Assembly: GCA_948099385.1 (NCBI GenBank)
Contig: CANUEZ040000151.1
Location: 4,472,001 to 4,536,000, forward strand
Direction of reading: 5' to 3'
From: Fasciola hepatica
Lineage: Eukaryota > Platyhelminthes > Trematoda > Plagiorchiida > Fasciolidae
Length of the DNA: 64,000 nt
Part shown: positions 51,650-63,905 of the stretch, in pieces
Position numbering within the stretch: position 1 is the stretch's first letter
Layout: every line of letters begins with the position of its first letter
Translations under genes and position numbers: made by a program
The notes under the pieces: generated by a model
Database searches by the model: none
The model's input: only the letters and a program-made list of their open reading frames with translations
Told to the model about the DNA's origin: nothing

Positions 51650-52060
51650 TTGACAGTTGGGTACTCACCTTTACCGCTTGGCTCCAGTTTCTTCATGAGC
51701 GAGCCATCAAAAAGAGCTCAGTCTGAAAATTTATCAAAGAGACCATTGAGGGTGAAAAATATCTTAAAGGATCTCGGAGAAGAAATCGTAGTACATGGAA
51801 GCTTACCATCCACGAAAAATGAAGAAAAATGCGGAAAGAATGTGGATACGTCTGTGGACATTAAAGAAGAAAAGTATAGTAAAAAACGCCGAGCACTAAG
51901 AGAAAAGTCACCAAAAACAAAAAAAACAAAAGCGGGAGAAAAAATGGAAAAAACGGGAAAAAAGAGAAAAGAGGAAAAATCATACCAAAAAAACATGAAC
52001 GAAAATAAGAACAAAAAAAGCCAAAAAGAAACCAGCAGAGAAGGGTTGAGACGACTGTGA
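51650..52060 (+). CDS. Lysine-rich ORF just before the exon array
   Basis: An open frame of 136 codons if started at its first ATG. More likely it is the body of an exon beginning near the tccag at 51,688 or a later AG. After MSEPSKRAQSE comes RPLRVKNILKDLGEE, then a very Lys/Glu-rich tail (KSPKTKKTKAGEK, KTGKKRKEEK) to a TGA, with AATAAA-like sequence straight after (52,064-52,072). Composition and the VKNIL block resemble the tract at 45,100-45,390, suggesting a duplicated C-terminal exon that stayed open here. Which acceptor is used is unclear: no strong phase-1 acceptor was found (AGAG|CTCAG at 51,717 is in phase but weak). Confidence 0.5.
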   Translation: MTVGYSPLPLGSSFFMSEPSKRAQSENLSKRPLRVKNILKDLGEEIVVHGSLPSTKNEEKCGKNVDTSVDIKEEKYSKKRRALREKSPKTKKTKAGEKMEKTGKKRKEEKSYQKNMNENKNKKSQKETSREGLRRL

Positions 52061-52690
52061 ACAAAATAAAAATAATCCATAGAAAGGAGGGTGTATGACA
52101 GAACGAATCACGATGATAATTGGAACAATTATACTGTGAGACGTGAATATGACACGATCAAGCGATTATTGAAAATGTTCGATAATTGGCTCAGATTGGT
52201 GGCTAAAATGTGAAGCACTTTGGGAGATGATACGCGTTCGAAATACCATAAGAATATTAGCATCCACTCAAACGATTCTTGCTATTTTCTATTATCACCT
52301 TAGATGAGTCAACTTATTTCTCACATTCAACGTGGTCTCAGAATGTGACATGTACTTCTCGAAACAAACAAGTAAACATATGTTTGTTCACAGCTTTCTA
52401 ATCTCCTACCAAATATTGGGAACAACTTCACGAAATAAGCTACACCACGAAGCTACAACGAGAAATGAGAACACAGCTACCAAGTGAACCGAAGTGATAC
52501 AATTCTCACTATTATCAGAGCTCGTTGACGACCAATACACACGAGTATTGTATCATCTCGGTTTTACTGAATTTCTCCATTAATAGCTCAGAGTGAGATC
52601 ACATCATTTTGAGAGAGAAGAGATGAATTTGAAAGACACAACGCGAGAGATTGATCCAATCGTGACCAAATGATCTTCTCCATTCTACAG

Positions 52691-52753
52691 GTGGAAAAGC
52701 AATTTCAGATAAGAAAGATTCTTCATCTTCAAATGGAAACGACGATGATCTGA
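52691..52753 (+). CDS. Array exon 1 (63 nt, phase 1)
   Basis: Reads SGKAISDKKD then SSSSNGNDDDL once the phase-1 base is supplied. The last Leu codon is CTG, a silent difference from most copies. Acceptor cattctacag, donor A|gtgagt. Confidence 0.7.
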   Translation: MEKQFQIRKILHLQMETTMI

Positions 52754-53608
52754 GTGAGTTGTTCAAAACTGACAACGTTGGTTGCATTCATGGGATTATT
52801 ATTACTAATATACGAATGATTGTTATTATCATTATTATTATTATTAGAATATTATTATTGTTAGAATATTATTATTATTGTTCATATAAGAGGTTTCATT
52901 TTCGTCTACAATATGGATAGCATTATCATCATTACGACGGAGACTGGAGACGTGATGCCCTTGTATAATTTGTTCTCTCTCATTCTTCATTCTCTCGTCT
53001 GAATACGATTGTGCTTCAGTCCGACTCATTTTGATAATTGGAACAATTATACTGTGAGACGTGAATATGACACGATCAAGCGATTATTGAAAATGTTCGA
53101 TAATTGGCTCAGATTGGTGGCTAAAATGTGAAGCACTTTGGGAGATGATACGCGTTCGAAATACCATAAGAATATTAGCATCCACTCAAACGATTCTTGC
53201 TATTTTCTATTATCACCTTAGATGAGTCAACTTATTTCTCACATTCAACGTGGTCTCAGAATGTGACATGTACTTCTCGAAACAAACAAGTGAACATATG
53301 TCTGTTCACAGCTTTCTAATCTCCTACCAAATATTGGGAACAACTTCACGAAATAAGCTACACTACGAAGCTACAACGAGAAATGAGAACACAGCTACCA
53401 AGTGAACCGAAGTGATACAATTCTCACTATTATCAGAGCTCGTTGACGACCAATACACACGAGTATTGTATCATCTCGGTTTTACTGAATTTCTCCATTA
53501 ATAGCTCAGAGTGAGATCACATCATTTTGAGAGAGAAGAGATGAATTTGAAAGACACAACGCGAGAGATTGATCCAATCGTGACCAAATGATCTTCTCCA
53601 TTCTACAG

Positions 53609-53671
53609 GTGGAAAAGCAATTTCAGATAAGAAAGATTCTTCATCTTCAAATGGAAACGACGATGATCTGA
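53609..53671 (+). CDS. Array exon 2
   Basis: Identical to array exon 1, including the CTG Leu codon. The flanking microsatellites of units 1 and 2 are also identical, so this is the youngest duplication. Confidence 0.7.
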   Translation: MEKQFQIRKILHLQMETTMI

Positions 53672-54526
53672 GTGAGTTGTTCAAAACTGACAACGTTGGT
53701 TGCATTCATGGGATTATTATTACTAATATACGAATGATTGTTATTATCATTATTATTATTATTAGAATATTATTATTGTTAGAATATTATTATTATTGTT
53801 CATATAAGAGGTTTCATTTTCGTCTACAATATGGATAGCATTATCATCATTACGACGGAGACTGGAGACGTGATGCCCTTGTATAATTTGTTCTCTCTCA
53901 TTCTTCATTCTCTCGTCTGAATACGATTGTGCTTCAGTCCGACTCATTTTGATAATTGGAACAATTATACTGTGAGACGTGAATATGACACGATCAAGCG
54001 ATTATTGAAAATGTTCGATAATTGGCTCAGATTGGTGGCTAAAATGTGAAGCACTTTGGGAGATGATACGCGTTCGAAATACCATAAGAATATTAGCATC
54101 CACTCAAACGATTCTTGCTATTTTCTATTATCACCTTGGATGAGTCAACTTATTTCTCACATTCAACGTGGTCTCAGAATGTGACATGTACTTCTCGAAA
54201 CAAACAAGTGAACATATGTCTGTTCACAGCTTTCTAATCTCCTACCAAATATTGGGAACAACTTCACGAAATAAGCTACACTACGAAGCTACAACGAGAA
54301 ATGAGAACACAGCTACCAAGTGAACCGAAGTGATACAATTCTCACTATTATCAGAGCTCGTTGACGACCAATACACACGAGTATTGTATCATCTCGGTTT
54401 TATTGAATTTCTCCATTAATAGCTCAGAGTGAGATCACATCATTTTGAGAGAGAAGAGATGAATTTGAAAGACACAACGCGAGAGATTGATCCAATCGTG
54501 ACCAAATGATCTTCTCCATTCTACAG

Positions 54527-54589
54527 GTGGAAAAGCAATTTCAGATAAGAAAGATTCTTCATCTTCAAATGGAAACGACGATGATTTGA
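54527..54589 (+). CDS. Array exon 3
   Basis: Same protein sequence, with the consensus TTG Leu codon. Confidence 0.7.
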   Translation: MEKQFQIRKILHLQMETTMI

Positions 54590-55430
54590 GTGAGTTGTTC
54601 AAAACTGACAACGTTGGTTGCATTCATGGGATTATTATTACTAATATACGAATGATTGTTAATATTATTATTTTTAATATTATTAGAATATCATTATTAT
54701 TATTCATATAAGAGGTTTCATTTTCGTCTACAATATGGATAGCATTATCATCATTACGACGGAGACTGGAGATGTGATGCCCTTGTATAATTTGTTCTCT
54801 CTCATTCTTCATTCTCTCGTCTGAATACGATTGTGCTTCAGTCCGACTCATTTTGATAATTGGAACAATTATACTGTGAGACGTGAATATGACACGATCA
54901 AGCGATTATTGAAAATGTTCGATAATTGGCTCAGATTGGTGGCTAAAATGTGAAGCACTTTGGGAGATGATACGCGTTCGAAATACCATAAGAATATTAG
55001 CATCCACTCAAACGATTCTTGCTATTTTCTATTATCACCTTAGATGAGGCAACTTATTTCTCACATTCAACGTGGTCTCAGAATGTGACATGTACTTCTC
55101 GAAACAAACAAGTGAACATATGTCTGTTCACAGCTTTCTAATCTCCTACCAAATATTGGGAACAACTTCACGAAATAAGCTACACTACGAAACTACATTG
55201 AGAAATGAGAACACAGCTACCAAGTGAACCGAAGTGATACAATTCTCGCTATTATCAGAGCTCGTTGACGACCAGTACACACGAGTATTGTATCATCTCG
55301 GTTTTACTGAATTTCTCCATTAATAGCTCAGAGTGAGATCACATCATTTTGAGAGAGAAGAGATGAATTTGAAAGACACAACGCGAGAGATTGATCCAAT
55401 CGTGACCAAATGATCTTCTCCATTCTACAG

Positions 55431-55493
55431 GTGGAAAAGCACTTTCAGATAAGAAAGATTCTTCATCTTCAAATGGAAACGACGATGATTTGA
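55431..55493 (+). CDS. Array exon 4, Ile-to-Leu variant
   Basis: GCACTT replaces GCAATT, so residue 5 is Leu instead of Ile. This is the only amino-acid change among the thirteen array exons. Confidence 0.7.
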   Translation: MEKHFQIRKILHLQMETTMI

Positions 55494-56337
55494 GTGAGTT
55501 GTTCAAAACTGACAACGTTGGATGCATTCATGGGATTATTATTATTAATATACGAATGATTGTTAATAATATTATTATTATTATTATTATTAGAATATTA
55601 TTATTATTATTCATATAAGAGGTTTCATTTTCGTTTACAATATGGATAGCATTATCATCATTACGACGGAGACTGGAGACGTGATGCCCTTGTATAATTT
55701 GTTCTCTCTCATTCTTCATTCTCTCGTCTGAATACGATTGTGCTTCAGTCCGAATCATGTTGATAATTGGAACAATTATACTGTGAGACGTGAATATGAC
55801 ACGATCAAGCGATTATTGAAAATGTTCGATAATTGGCTCAGATTGGTGGCTAAAATGTGAAGCACTTTGGGAGATGATACGCGTTCGAAATACCATAAGA
55901 ATATTAGCATCCACTCAAACGATTCTTGCTATTTTCTATTATCACCTTAGATGAGTCAACTTATTTCTCACATTCAACGTGGTCTCAGAATGTGACATGT
56001 ACTTCTCGAAACAAACAAGTGAACATATGTCTGTTCACAGCTTTCTAATCTCCTACCAAATATTGGGAACAACTTCACGAAATAAGCTACACTACGAAGC
56101 TACAACGAGAAATGAGAACACAGCTACCAAGTGAACCGAAGTGATACAATTCTCACTATTATCAGAGCTCGTTGACGACCAATACACACGAGTATTGTAT
56201 CATCTCGGTTTTACTGAATTTCTCCATTAATAGCTCAGAGTGAGATCACATCATTTTGAGAGAGAAGAGATGAATTTGAAAGACACAACGCGAGAGATTG
56301 ATCCAATCGTGACCAAATGATCTTCTCCATTCTACAG

Positions 56338-56400
56338 GTGGAAAAGCAATTTCAGATAAGAAAGATTCTTCATCTTCAAATGGAAACGACGATGATTTGA
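56338..56400 (+). CDS. Array exon 5
   Basis: Consensus exon with intact splice sites. Confidence 0.7.
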   Translation: MEKQFQIRKILHLQMETTMI

Positions 56401-56475
56401 GTGAGTTGTTCAAAACTGACAACGTTGGTTGCATTCATGGGATTATTATTACTAATATACGAATGATTGTTATTA

Positions 56476-56511
<36 letters not shown>

Positions 56512-57256
56512 GAATATTATTATTATTATTCATATAAGAGGTTTCATTTTCGTCTACAATATGGATAGCATTATCATCATTACGACGGAGACTGGAGATG
56601 TGATGCCCTTGTATAATTTGTTCTCTCTCATTCTTCATTCTCTCGTCTGAATACGATTGTGCTTCAGTCCGAATCATGTTGATAATTGGAACAATTATAC
56701 TGTGAGACGTGAATATGACACGATCAAGCGATTATTGAAAATGTTCGATAATTGGCTCAGATTGGTGGCTAAAATGTGAAGCACTTTGGGAGATGATACG
56801 CGTTCGAAATACCGTAAGAATATTAGCATCCACTCAAACGATTCTTGCTATTTTCTATTATCACCTTAGATGAGGCAACTTATTTCTCACATTCAACGTG
56901 GTCTCAGAATGTGACATGTACTTCTCGAAACAAACAAGTGAACATATGTCTGTTCACAGCTTTCTAATCTCCTACCAAATATTGGGAACAACTTCACGAA
57001 ATAAGCTACACTACGAAGCTACAACGAGAAATGAGAACACAGCTACCAAGTGAACCGAAGTGATACAATTCTCACTATTATCAGAGCTCGTTGACGACCA
57101 ATACACACGAGTATTGTATCATCTCGGTTTTACTGAATTTCTCCATTAATAGCTCAGAGTGAGATCACATCATTTTGAGAGAGAAGAGATGAATTTGAAA
57201 GACACAACGCGAGAGATTGATCCAATCGTGACCAAATGATCTTCTCCATTCTACAG

Positions 57257-57319
57257 GTGGAAAAGCAATTTCAGATAAGAAAGATTCTTCATCTTCAAAT
57301 GGAAACGACGATGATTTGA
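57257..57319 (+). CDS. Array exon 6
   Basis: Consensus exon. The following intron shares the 'gttggatgcattc' and 'attattaatatacg' variants with unit 4, pointing to exchange or duplication of blocks longer than one unit. Confidence 0.7.
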   Translation: MEKQFQIRKILHLQMETTMI

Positions 57320-58176
57320 GTGAGTTGTTCAAAACTGACAACGTTGGATGCATTCATGGGATTATTATTATTAATATACGAATGATTGTTAATATTATTA
57401 TTATTATTATTATAAGAATATTATTATTGTTAGAATATTATTATTATTGTTCATATAAGAGGTTTCATTTTCGTCTACAATATGGATAGCATTATCATCA
57501 TTACGACGGAGACTGGAGACGTGATGCCCTTGTATAATTTGTTCTCTCTCATTCTTCATTCTCTCGTCTGAATACGATTGTGCTTCAGTACGAATCATGT
57601 TGATAATTGGAACAATTATACTGTGAGACGTGAATATGACACGATCAAGCGATTATTGAAAATGTTCGATAATTGGCTCAGATTGGTGGCTAAAATGTGA
57701 AGCACTTTGGGAGATGATACGCGTTCGAAATACCATAAGAATATTAGCATCCACTCAATCGATTCTTGCTATTTTCTATTATCACCTTAGATGAGGCAAC
57801 TTATTTCTCACATTCAACGTGGTCTCAGAATGTGACATGTACTTCTCGAAACAAACAAGTGAACATATGTCTGTTCACAGCTTTCTAATCTCCTACCAAA
57901 TATTGGGAACAACTTCACGAAATAAGCCACACTACGAAGCTACAACGAGAAATGAGAACACAGCTACCAAGTGAACCGAGTGATACAATTCTCACTATTA
58001 TCAGAGCTCGTTGACGACCAATACACACGAGTATTGTATCATCTCGGTTTTACTGAATTTCTCCATTAATAGCTCAGAGTGAGATCACATCATTTTGAGA
58101 GAGAAGAGATGAATTTGAAAGACACAACGCGAGAGATTGATCCAATCGTGACCAAATGATCTTCTCCATTCTACAG

Positions 58177-58239
58177 GTGGAAAAGCAATTTCAGATAAGA
58201 AAGATTCTTCATCTTCAAATGGAAACGACGATGATTTGA
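58177..58239 (+). CDS. Array exon 7
   Basis: Consensus exon. The intron before it has a one-base loss (gaaccgagtgat, about 57,976) that does not touch the exon. Confidence 0.7.
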   Translation: MEKQFQIRKILHLQMETTMI

Positions 58240-59086
58240 GTGAGTTGTTCAAAACTGACAACGTTGGTTGCATTCATGGGATTATTATTACTAATATACG
58301 AATGATTGTTATTACCATTATGAATATTATTATTATTATTATATTATTATTATTATTATTCATATAAGAGGTTTCATTTTCGTTTACAATATGGATAGCA
58401 TTATCATCATTACGACGGAGACTGGAGACGTGATGCCCTTGTATAATTTGTTCTCTCTCATTCTTCATTCTCTCGTCTGAATACGATTGTGCTTCAGTCC
58501 GAATCATGTTGATAATTGGAACAATTATACTGTGAGACGTGAATATGACACGATCAAGCGATTATTGAAAATGTTCGATAATTGGCTCAGATTGGTGGCT
58601 AAAATGTGAAGCACTTTGGGAGATGATACGCGTTCGAAATACCATAAGAATATTAGCATCCACTCAAACGATTCTTGCTATTTTCTATTATCACCTTAGA
58701 TGAGGCAACTTATTTCTCACATTCAACGTGGTCTCAGAATGTGACATGTACTTCTCGAAACAAACAAGTGAACATATGTCTGTTCACAGCTTTCTAATCT
58801 CCTACCAAATATTGGGAACAACTTCACGAAATAAGCTACACTACGAAGCTACAACGAGAAATGAGAACACAGCTACCAAGTGAACCGAAGTGATACAATT
58901 CTCACTATTATCAGAGCTCGTTGACGACCAATACACACGAGTATTGTATCATCTCGGTTTTACTGAATTTCTCCATTAATAGCTCAGAGTGAGATCACAT
59001 CATTTTGAGAGAGAAGAGATGAATTTGAAAGACACAACGCGAGAGATTGATCCAATCGTGACCAAATGATCTTCTCCATTCTACAG

Positions 59087-59149
59087 GTGGAAAAGCAATT
59101 TCAGATAAGAAAGATTCTTCATCTTCAAATGGAAACGACGATGATTTGA
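59087..59149 (+). CDS. Array exon 8
   Basis: Consensus exon, followed by one of the longest ATT tracts (about 59,216-59,285). Confidence 0.7.
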   Translation: MEKQFQIRKILHLQMETTMI

Positions 59150-59226
59150 GTGAGTTGTTCAAAACTGACAACGTTGGTTGCATTCATGGGATTATTATTA
59201 CTAATATACGAATGATTATTATTATC

Positions 59227-59284
<58 letters not shown>

Positions 59285-60029
59285 GAATAATATTATTATT
59301 ATTCATATTAGAGGTTTCATTTTCGTCTACAATATGGATAGCATTATCATCATTACGACGGAGACTGGAGATGTGATGCCCTTGTATAATTTGTTCTCTC
59401 TCATTCTTCATTCTCTCGTCTGAATACGATTGTGCTTCAGTCCGACTCATTTTGATAATTGGAACAATTATACTGTGAGACGTGAATATGACACGATCAA
59501 GCGATTATTGAAAATGTTCGATAATTGGCTCAGATTGGTGGCTAAAATGTGAAGCACTTTGGGAGATGATACGCGTTCGAAATACCATAAGAATATTAGC
59601 ATCCACTCAAACGATTCTTGCTATTTTCTATTATCACCTTAGATGAGTCAACTTATTTCTCACATTCAACGTGGTCTCAGAATGTGACATGTACTTCTCG
59701 AAACAAACAAGTGAACATATGTCTGTTCACAGCTTTCTAATCTCCTACCAAATATTGGGAACAACTTCACGAAATAAGCTACACTACGAAGCTACAACGA
59801 GAAATGAGAACACAGCTACCAAGTGAACCGAAGTGATACAATTCTCACTATTATCAGAGCTCGTTGACGACCAATACACACGAGTATTGTATCATCTCGG
59901 TTTTACTGAATTTCTCCATTAATAGCTCAGAGTGAGATCACATCATTTTGAGAGAGAAGAGATGAATTTGAAAGACACAACGCGAGAGATTGATCCAATC
60001 GTGACCAAATGATCTTCTCCATTCTACAG

Positions 60030-60092
60030 GTGGAAAAGCAATTTCAGATAAGAAAGATTCTTCATCTTCAAATGGAAACGACGATGATTTGA
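60030..60092 (+). CDS. Array exon 9
   Basis: Consensus exon with intact splice sites. Confidence 0.7.
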   Translation: MEKQFQIRKILHLQMETTMI

Positions 60093-60167
60093 GTGAGTTG
60101 TTCAAAACTGACAACGTTGGTTGCATTCATGGGATTATTATTACTAATATACGAATGATTGTTATTA

Positions 60168-60200
<33 letters not shown>

Positions 60201-60945
60201 GAATATTATTATTATTATTCATATAAGAGGTTTCATTTTCGTTTACAATATGGATAGCATTATCATCATTACGACGGAGACTGGAGACGTGATGCCCTTG
60301 TATAATTTGTTCTCTCTCATTCTTCATTCTCTCGTCTGAATACGATTGTGCTTCAGTCCGAATCATGTTGATAATTGGAACATTTATACTGTGAGACGTG
60401 AATATGACACGATCAAGCGATTATTGAAAATGTTAGATAATTGGCTCAGATTGGTGGCTAAAATGTGAAGCACTTTGGGAGATGATACGCGTTCGAAATA
60501 CCATAAGAATATTAGCATCCACTCAAACGATTCTTGCTATTTTCTATTATCACCTTGGATGAGTCAACTTATTTCTCACATTCAACGTGGTCTCAGAATG
60601 TGACATGTACTTCTCGAAACAAACAAGTGAACATATGTCTGTTCACAGCTTTCTAATCTCCTACCAAATATTGGGAACAACTTCACGAAATAAGCCACAC
60701 TACGAAGCTACAACGAGAAATGAGAACACAGCTACCAAGTGAACCGAAGTGATACAATTCTCACTATTATCAGAGCTCGTTGACGACCAATACACACGAG
60801 TATTGTATCATCTCGGTTTTACTGAATTTCTCCATTAATAGCTCAGAGTGAGATCACATCATTTTGAGAGAGAAGAGATGAATTTGAAAGACACAACGCG
60901 AGAGATTGATCCAATCGTGACCAAATGATCTTCTCCATTCTACAG

Positions 60946-61008
60946 GTGGAAAAGCAATTTCAGATAAGAAAGATTCTTCATCTTCAAATGGAAACGACGA
61001 TGATTTGA
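60946..61008 (+). CDS. Array exon 10
   Basis: Consensus exon with intact splice sites. Confidence 0.7.
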   Translation: MEKQFQIRKILHLQMETTMI

Positions 61009-61858
61009 GTGAGTTGTTCAAAACTGACAACGTTGGTTGCATTCATGGGATTATTATTACTAATATACGAATGATTATTATTATCATTATTATTATTATT
61101 ATTATTATTATTAGAATATTATTATTATTATTCATATTAGAGGTTTCATTTTCGTTTACAATATGGATAGCATTATCATCATTACGACGGAGACTGGAGA
61201 CGTGATGCCCTTGTATAATTTGTTCTCTCTCATTCTTCATTCTCTCGTCTGAATACGATTGTGCTTCAGTCCGAATCATGTTGATAATTGGAACAATTAT
61301 ACTGTGAGACGTGAATATGACACGATCAAGCGATTATTGAAAATGTTCGATAATTGGCTCAGATTGGTGGCTAAAATGTGAAGCACTTTGGGAGATGATA
61401 CGCGTTCGAAATACCATAAGAATATTAGCATCCACTCAAACGATTCTTGCTATTTTCTATTATCACCTTAGATGAGGCAACTTATTTCTCACATTCAACG
61501 TGGTCTCAGAATGTGACATGTACTTCTCGAAACAAACAAGTGAACATATGTCTGTTCACAGCTTTCTAATCTCCTACCAAATATTGGGAACAACTTCACG
61601 AAATAAGCTACACTACGAAGCTACAACGAGAAATGAGAACACAGCTACCAAGTGAACCGAAGTGATACAATTCTCACTATTATCAGAGCTCGTTGACGAC
61701 CAATACACACGAGTATTGTATCATCTCGGTTTTACTGAATTTCTCCAATAATAGCTCAGAGTGAGATCACATCATTCTGAGAGAGAAGAGATGAATTTGA
61801 AAGACACAACGCGAGAGATTGATCCAATCGTGACCAAATGATCTTCTCCATTCTACAG

Positions 61859-61921
61859 GTGGAAAAGCAATTTCAGATAAGAAAGATTCTTCATCTTCAA
61901 ATGGAAACGACGATGATTTGA
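61859..61921 (+). CDS. Array exon 11
   Basis: Consensus exon. Its following microsatellite is interrupted (tttgtcacaattatt), a form shared with unit 12. Confidence 0.7.
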   Translation: MEKQFQIRKILHLQMETTMI

Positions 61922-62798
61922 GTGAGTTGTTCAAAACTGACAACGTTGGTTGCATTCATGGGATTATTATTACTAATATACGAATGATTGTTATTATCAA
62001 TATTATTACTATATTTGTCACAATTATTATTAATATTATCATTCTTATAAATAGAATAATATTATTATTATTCATATTAGAGGTTTCATTTTCGTTTACA
62101 ATATGGATAGCATTATCATCATTACGACGGAGACTGGAGACGTGATGCCCTTGTATAATTTGTTCTCTCTCATTCTTCATTCTCTCGTCTGAATACGATT
62201 GTGCTTCAGTCCGAATCATGTTGATAATTGGAACAATTATACTGTGAGACGTGAATATGACACGATCAAGCGATTATTGAAAATGTTCGATAATTGGCTC
62301 AGATTGGTGGCTAAAATGTGAAGCACTTTGGGAGATGATACGCGTTCGAAATACCATAAGAATATTAGCATCCACTCAAACGATTCTTGCTATTTTCTAT
62401 TATCACCTTAGATGAGTCAACTTATTTCTCACATTCAACGTGGTCTCAGAATGTGACATGTACTTCTCGAAACAAACAAGTGAACATATGTCTGTTCACA
62501 GCTTTCTAATCTCCTACCAAATATTGGGAACAACTTCACGAAATAAGCTACACTACGAAGCTACAACGAGAAATGAGAACACAGCTACCAAGTGAACCGA
62601 AGTGATACAATTCTCACTATTATCAGAGCTCGTTGACGACCAATACACACGAGTATTGTATCATCTCGGTTTTACTGAATTTCTCCATTAATAGCTCAGA
62701 GTGAGATCACATCATTTTGAGAGAGAAGAGATGAATTTGAAAGACACAACGCGAGAGATTGATCCAATCGTGACCAAATGATCTTCTCCATTCTACAG

Positions 62799-62861
62799 GT
62801 GGAAAAGCAATTTCAGATAAGAAAGATTCTTCATCTTCAAATGGAAACGACGATGATTTGA
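62799..62861 (+). CDS. Array exon 12
   Basis: Consensus exon. The microsatellite variant (tttgtcataattatt) is shared with unit 11. Confidence 0.7.
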   Translation: MEKQFQIRKILHLQMETTMI

Positions 62862-63741
62862 GTGAGTTGTTCAAAACTGACAACGTTGGTTGCATTCATG
62901 GGATTATTATTACTAATATACGAATGATTGTTATTATGATTATTATTATTACTATATTTGTCATAATTATTATTAATATTATCATTCTTATAATTAGAAT
63001 ATTATTATTATTATTCATATAAGAGGTTTCATTTTCGTTTACAATATGGATAGCATTATCATCATTACGACGGAGACTGGAGACGTGATGCCCTTGTATA
63101 ATTTGTTCTCTCTCATTCTTCATTCTCTCGTCTGAATACGATTGTGCTTCAGTCCGAATCATGTTGATAATTGGAACAATTATACTGTGAGACGTGAATA
63201 TGACACGATCAAGCGATTATTGAAAATGTTCGATAATTGGCTCAGATTGGTGGCTAAAATGTGAAGCACTTTGGGAGATGATACGCGTTCGAAATACCAT
63301 AAGAATATTAGCATCCACTCAAACGATTCTTGCTATTTTCTATTATCACCTTAGATGAGGCAACTTATTTCTCACATTCAACGTGGTCTCAGAATGTGAC
63401 ATGTACTTCTCGAAACAAACAAGTGAACATATGTCTGTTCACAGCTTTCTAATCTCCTACCAAATATTGGGAACAACTTCACAAAATAAGCTACACTACG
63501 AAGCTACAACGAGAAATGAGAACACAGCTACCAAGTGAACCGAAGTGATACAATTCTCACTATTATCAGAGCTCGTTGACGACCAATACACACGAGTATT
63601 GTATCATCTCGGTTTTACTGAATTTCTCCATTAATAGCTCAGAGTGAGATCACATCATTTTGAGAGAGAAGAGATGAATTTGAAAGACACAACGCGAGAG
63701 ATTGATCCAATCGTGACCAAATGATCTTCTCTATTCTACAG

Positions 63742-63804
63742 GTGGAAAAGCAATTTCAGATAAGAAAGATTCTTCATCTTCAAATGGAAACGACGATGAT
63801 TTGA
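63742..63804 (+). CDS. Array exon 13, last in window
   Basis: Consensus exon. The acceptor region reads ctattctacag instead of ccattctacag, and from about 63,900 the following intron diverges from all other units, so this may be the last repeat. Confidence 0.7.
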   Translation: MEKQFQIRKILHLQMETTMI

Positions 63805-63870
63805 GTGAGTTGTTCAAAACTGACAACGTTGGTTGCATTCATGGGATTATTATTACTAATATACGAATGA

Positions 63871-63905
<35 letters not shown>

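Noticed and set aside
55742..55775. Possible second exon per unit after the pyrimidine-rich stretch (cttcag|TCCGAATC...ATACT|gtgaga, 34 nt)
   Set aside because: The length is not a multiple of three and it is not compatible with phase 1 on both sides, unlike all other exons.
52599..62895. Second set of minus-strand 62-codon ORFs in each unit
   Set aside because: They lie antisense over the 63-nt exon, and the conserved splice signals are on the plus strand.
54624..63162. Minus-strand ORFs repeated in every array unit (starting M-I/S-RTEAQSYSDERMKNE)
   Set aside because: The variable sites I see in this ORF between units are all amino-acid changing, and it runs into poly-isoleucine from the ATT microsatellite. 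It is open because the units are recent copies, with no sign of constraint or splice sites on that strand.
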